From Hyphomonas pacifica (lineage in GTDB: Bacteria > Pseudomonadota > Alphaproteobacteria > Caulobacterales > Hyphomonadaceae): a stretch of DNA of 33,212 nt. Where the stretch lies: NCBI RefSeq assembly GCF_000682675.1, contig NZ_AWFA01000029.1, positions 1 to 33,212 on the forward strand, read 5' to 3'. The position numbers and the translations under genes are program-made. Positions within the stretch are counted from its first letter, which is position 1. Every line of letters starts with the position of its first letter. Positions 30,865 to 33,212 of the stretch are shown piece by piece. A model generated the notes under the pieces. That model worked only from the letters and a program-made list of their open reading frames with translations. It was not told where the DNA came from and made no database searches.

Positions 30865-33102
30865 ATGCGACTTAATTACCTTCTCGCCAGCGCAGCCTGT
30901 GTTGCGCTCAGCACCGGATGCACGATGACAAAGACTGAAACCGCCACGACCCAAACCCTGGACCAAACCGCCGCGCCGACTGTGCCACAACGGCTCGCGC
31001 CGCCAGTTGCCCCGCGTATTGACCACGAAATCACTCAGGTCGGCCGCACGCGCAATGACCCCTATCACTGGGTCAAGGATGATAACTGGCAAGAAGTGAT
31101 GCGCGACCCTTCTGTCCTGCGCCAGGACATTCGCGACTATCTTGAAGCCGAAAATGCCTACACCAAGGCAGAGGTCGAAGACCCTACCACGGATCTGCGC
31201 GAAGAGCTGTTCAAGGAAATGCGCGGCCGCATCAAGGAAGATGACAGCTCGGTTCCTGAAATCGACGGGCCCTATGCCTACTACACCCGCTACCGGGAAG
31301 GCGGCGAGTATCCGATCATCGCCCGCAAACCCGCCTCGGCTGCCTTCGATCCGGAAGCGGAGGAGACCATCCTTCTGGACGGCGACGCCATGGGCAAGGA
31401 TGAGGATTATTTCTCCTTTGGCGGCATTGATACCTCTCCGGACCATACGCTAATCGCCTACTCAACAGACACGCAAGGCAGCGAGTTCTACACGATCCGT
31501 GTCAAGAACATCGAAACTGGCGAAGACCAGAACATTACCATAGAAAACGCCTATGGCCCATTCGAATGGAGCGCCGACGGCAAGCGCATCTACTGGGTTC
31601 ACCGCGACGAGAATGCCCGCCCGGACTCGGTCTGGATGCGCGATCTGGAAACCGGCGACGACACCCTGCTCTATCAGGAAGAAAACCCGGAATTCTTTGT
31701 CGGTATCGACAAGAGCGCCAGCCAGGATGTGATCTTCATCAATGCGTCAGGCCACACGACATCAGAGATTTACTGGTTCCCGGCCGATGAGACAGATCCC
31801 AAGCCCCGCATCATTGCGCCGCGCGAGAAGGACAATGAATACAATGTCGTCCATTGGGACGGCCAGTTCTATATCTCAACCAATCTTGATGGCGCGGTAG
31901 ACTTCAAGCTGATGCGCGCGCCGATGGACTCCACCTCGCGCGACGCCTGGGAAGAAGTCATCCCGCATCGCCCCGGTACGCTGATCCTGGGCATGCAGCC
32001 GCAGAAGGATTACCTCTCCATCATGGAGCGTGAGAACGGCCTGCCGCGCATTGTCGTCCGGGCACGCGAAGACGGCTCCAGCCATGAGATCAGCTTCCAG
32101 GAACAGGCCTATTCCCTCGGCCTCGACAGCGGGTATGACTACAATACGCCGATCCTGCGCTTTGATTACTCCTCGCCCACGACGCCTGAACAGGTCATAG
32201 ATTATGATCTGAACACGCGCGAACGCACGCTGCGCAAGACACGTGAAGTGCCGTCGGGCCATAATCCGGACGACTATGTTGCAGAGCGCATCATGGCGCC
32301 GTCCTGGGATGGCGCGGAGGTGCCGGTCACCATCCTGCGCCACAAGTCGACGCCCGTGGACGGCACCGCGCCGATGCTGCTCTATGGCTATGGCTCCTAT
32401 GGCATCACCATCCCGGCAGACTTCCGCACATCGCGGCTCAGTCTTGTGGATCGCGGCTTTGTCTACGCCATCGTCCATCCACGCGGCAGCATGGCCAAGG
32501 GCTATCAATGGTATCTGGACGGAAAGCTCGAAAAGAAAACGAACACGTTCAAGGATTTCGTCGCTGCCGGCCATTACCTTGTCAATCAGGGCTACACGTC
32601 TGAAGGCAAGATCGTGGCCCAGGGAGGCTCTGCAGGCGGCCTGCTGATGGGCGCCGTCGCCAATATGGATCCGGAACTCTTCGCCGGCATCATTGCCGCC
32701 GTGCCATTCGTGGATGTGGTCAACACAATGTCGGATGACACACTACCGCTAACCCCGCCGGAATGGCCGGAATGGGGCAACCCGCTGACCAGCGAGGCAG
32801 ACTATGACTACATTGCCTCCTACAGCCCCTATGACAATGTCACTGATCAGAACTATCCGGCCATGTTCATCACCGGCGGCCTGTCAGATCCGCGCGTGAC
32901 CTATTGGGAGCCGACCAAATGGGCCGCTCGCCTGCGCCATGACGCGCCAAATGGCGGGCCCTACTTCCTGAAGATCAATATGGAGGCTGGCCATGGCGGA
33001 GCCTCAGGCCGATTTGAAGGCCTGAAGGAAACGGCCACCGAATATGCCTTCGCGCTGGCTGCGGTCGGCAAGGTTGACGATCTAGAGTTCGACGAAGAGT
33101 AG
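30865..33102 (+). CDS. S9-family prolyl oligopeptidase, predicted lipoprotein
   Basis: The 745-residue product is a serine peptidase of the prolyl oligopeptidase / protease II family. The N-terminus is a signal peptide ending ALSTGC, with Cys19 a probable lipidated cysteine; serine at the third position before it is unusual for a lipobox. The substrate-gating beta-propeller spans about residues 70-470, starting with DPYHWVKDDNW. The hydrolase domain has Ser589 in QGGSAGGLLMGA, Asp675 in GLSDPRVTYWEP and His710 in MEAGHGGASGR, the complete triad. It would act in the periplasm or on the outer membrane, degrading short peptides. It follows msrB by 65 bases, has GGAG 8 bases before the ATG, and is followed by a strong terminator. 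Confidence 0.93.
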   Translation: MRLNYLLASAACVALSTGCTMTKTETATTQTLDQTAAPTVPQRLAPPVAPRIDHEITQVGRTRNDPYHWVKDDNWQEVMRDPSVLRQDIRDYLEAENAYTKAEVEDPTTDLREELFKEMRGRIKEDDSSVPEIDGPYAYYTRYREGGEYPIIARKPASAAFDPEAEETILLDGDAMGKDEDYFSFGGIDTSPDHTLIAYSTDTQGSEFYTIRVKNIETGEDQNITIENAYGPFEWSADGKRIYWVHRDENARPDSVWMRDLETGDDTLLYQEENPEFFVGIDKSASQDVIFINASGHTTSEIYWFPADETDPKPRIIAPREKDNEYNVVHWDGQFYISTNLDGAVDFKLMRAPMDSTSRDAWEEVIPHRPGTLILGMQPQKDYLSIMERENGLPRIVVRAREDGSSHEISFQEQAYSLGLDSGYDYNTPILRFDYSSPTTPEQVIDYDLNTRERTLRKTREVPSGHNPDDYVAERIMAPSWDGAEVPVTILRHKSTPVDGTAPMLLYGYGSYGITIPADFRTSRLSLVDRGFVYAIVHPRGSMAKGYQWYLDGKLEKKTNTFKDFVAAGHYLVNQGYTSEGKIVAQGGSAGGLLMGAVANMDPELFAGIIAAVPFVDVVNTMSDDTLPLTPPEWPEWGNPLTSEADYDYIASYSPYDNVTDQNYPAMFITGGLSDPRVTYWEPTKWAARLRHDAPNGGPYFLKINMEAGHGGASGRFEGLKETATEYAFALAAVGKVDDLEFDEE

Positions 33103-33108
33103 TCCCGA

Positions 33109-33138
33109 AGCCCTCAGCATCGTGCTGGGGGCTTTTTT
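33109..33138 (+). terminator. Intrinsic terminator of the S9 peptidase gene
   Basis: An 11 bp stem with one G-T pair (AGCCCTCAGCA with TGCTGGGGGCT) and a TCG loop is followed by six T residues. It begins 6 bases after the stop codon. Confidence 0.92.
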
Positions 33139-33152
33139 CTTGTCCCGGAAGC

Positions 33153-33180
33153 AAAAAAGCCCGGCTTTGCCGGGCTTTTA
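33153..33180 (-). terminator. Terminator of the minus-strand tRNA gene
   Basis: The perfect stem AAAAGCCCGGC with GCCGGGCTTTT around a TTT loop lies 4 bases beyond the encoded CCA of the tRNA. On the minus strand the stem is followed by a run of T residues. It can also work on the plus strand as a second stop for the peptidase gene. Confidence 0.85.
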
Positions 33181-33184
33181 TAAA

Positions 33185-33212
33185 TGGTCGGAGCGATAGG
33201 ATTCGAACCTAC
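33185..33212 (-). tRNA. 3' end of a tRNA gene, probably tRNA-Pro (cut by window end)
   Basis: On the minus strand the visible part reads T-arm GTAGG-TTCGAAT-CCTAT, acceptor strand CGCTCCG, discriminator A and an encoded CCA (33187-33185). The 5' acceptor strand would have to be CGGAGCG. Starting with C at position 1 and ending in discriminator A fits proline tRNAs of alphaproteobacteria. The anticodon lies outside the window, so the isoacceptor is unknown and the proline identity is inferred. Confidence 0.8.

Noticed and set aside
1..33212. Mobile elements, prophage, CRISPR arrays, toxin-antitoxin or defence genes
   Set aside because: No transposase, integrase, Cas, restriction or phage motif was found, and no regularly spaced repeats or attachment-site duplication at the tRNA genes.

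Overview
This looks like chromosomal DNA of an alphaproteobacterium, most likely of the Caulobacterales/Hyphomonadaceae type. The evidence is the gene order fabD-fabG-acpP-fabF-mltG-yicC-gmk, a short RNase E/G gene directly before yacG and tRNA-Phe, an L9 protein with a long acidic tail, a dimeric NADP isocitrate dehydrogenase, and a promoter before icd that fits the Caulobacter housekeeping consensus. Genes are densely packed, with many 1-11 nt overlaps between start and stop codons. I see no prophage, insertion sequence, CRISPR array, integrase or plasmid gene. No gene-free stretch exceeds about 215 bases.

Layout. Bases 1-230 hold the first six codons of a minus-strand gene (a strong ribosome binding site and a MAKAKF start, possibly EF-Tu) and its leader. 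Bases 231-3171 are pgi, a short RNase E/G and yacG, linked by ATGA overlaps, followed by tRNA-Phe. Bases 3203-5442 hold a small minus-strand operon of acyltransferase-like genes with a divergent LysR regulator. The first acyltransferase appears split into two frames at a CCC-TGA site. Bases 5452-8567 carry a pair of acyl-CoA dehydrogenases and a divergent enoyl-CoA hydratase. Bases 8564-10553 carry a flavoprotein and an RNA methyltransferase, and icd follows at 10630-11850. Bases 11908-17985 form the minus-strand fatty-acid synthesis, cell-wall and nucleotide cluster, which ends in an uncatalogued 38-residue membrane peptide coupled to gmk. Bases 18194-21039 hold rpsF-rpsR-rplI and dnaB.

Bases 21060-26694 are a lipid and accessory-metabolism region: an epoxide-hydrolase-like enzyme, a crotonase, a sterol-desaturase-like membrane oxygenase, a SnoaL-like protein, a GNAT and an acyl-CoA synthetase. 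Then come a large cysteine-rich exported orphan, a class V aminotransferase fold enzyme, a MaoC hydratase, msrB, a lipoprotein prolyl oligopeptidase and the 3' end of a minus-strand tRNA, probably tRNA-Pro.

How the genes work together. The acyl-CoA dehydrogenases, two crotonases, acyl-CoA synthetase and MaoC hydratase point to catabolism of acyl-CoA substrates, possibly branched or cyclic. The fab cluster supplies type II fatty-acid synthesis and is joined to septal cell-wall processing (mltG) and GMP phosphorylation (gmk). The strongest candidates for something undescribed are the split acyltransferase with a possible +1 frameshift, the gmk-coupled micropeptide, and the exported 12-cysteine protein. 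All functional calls rest on reading motifs by eye; no database search was run.
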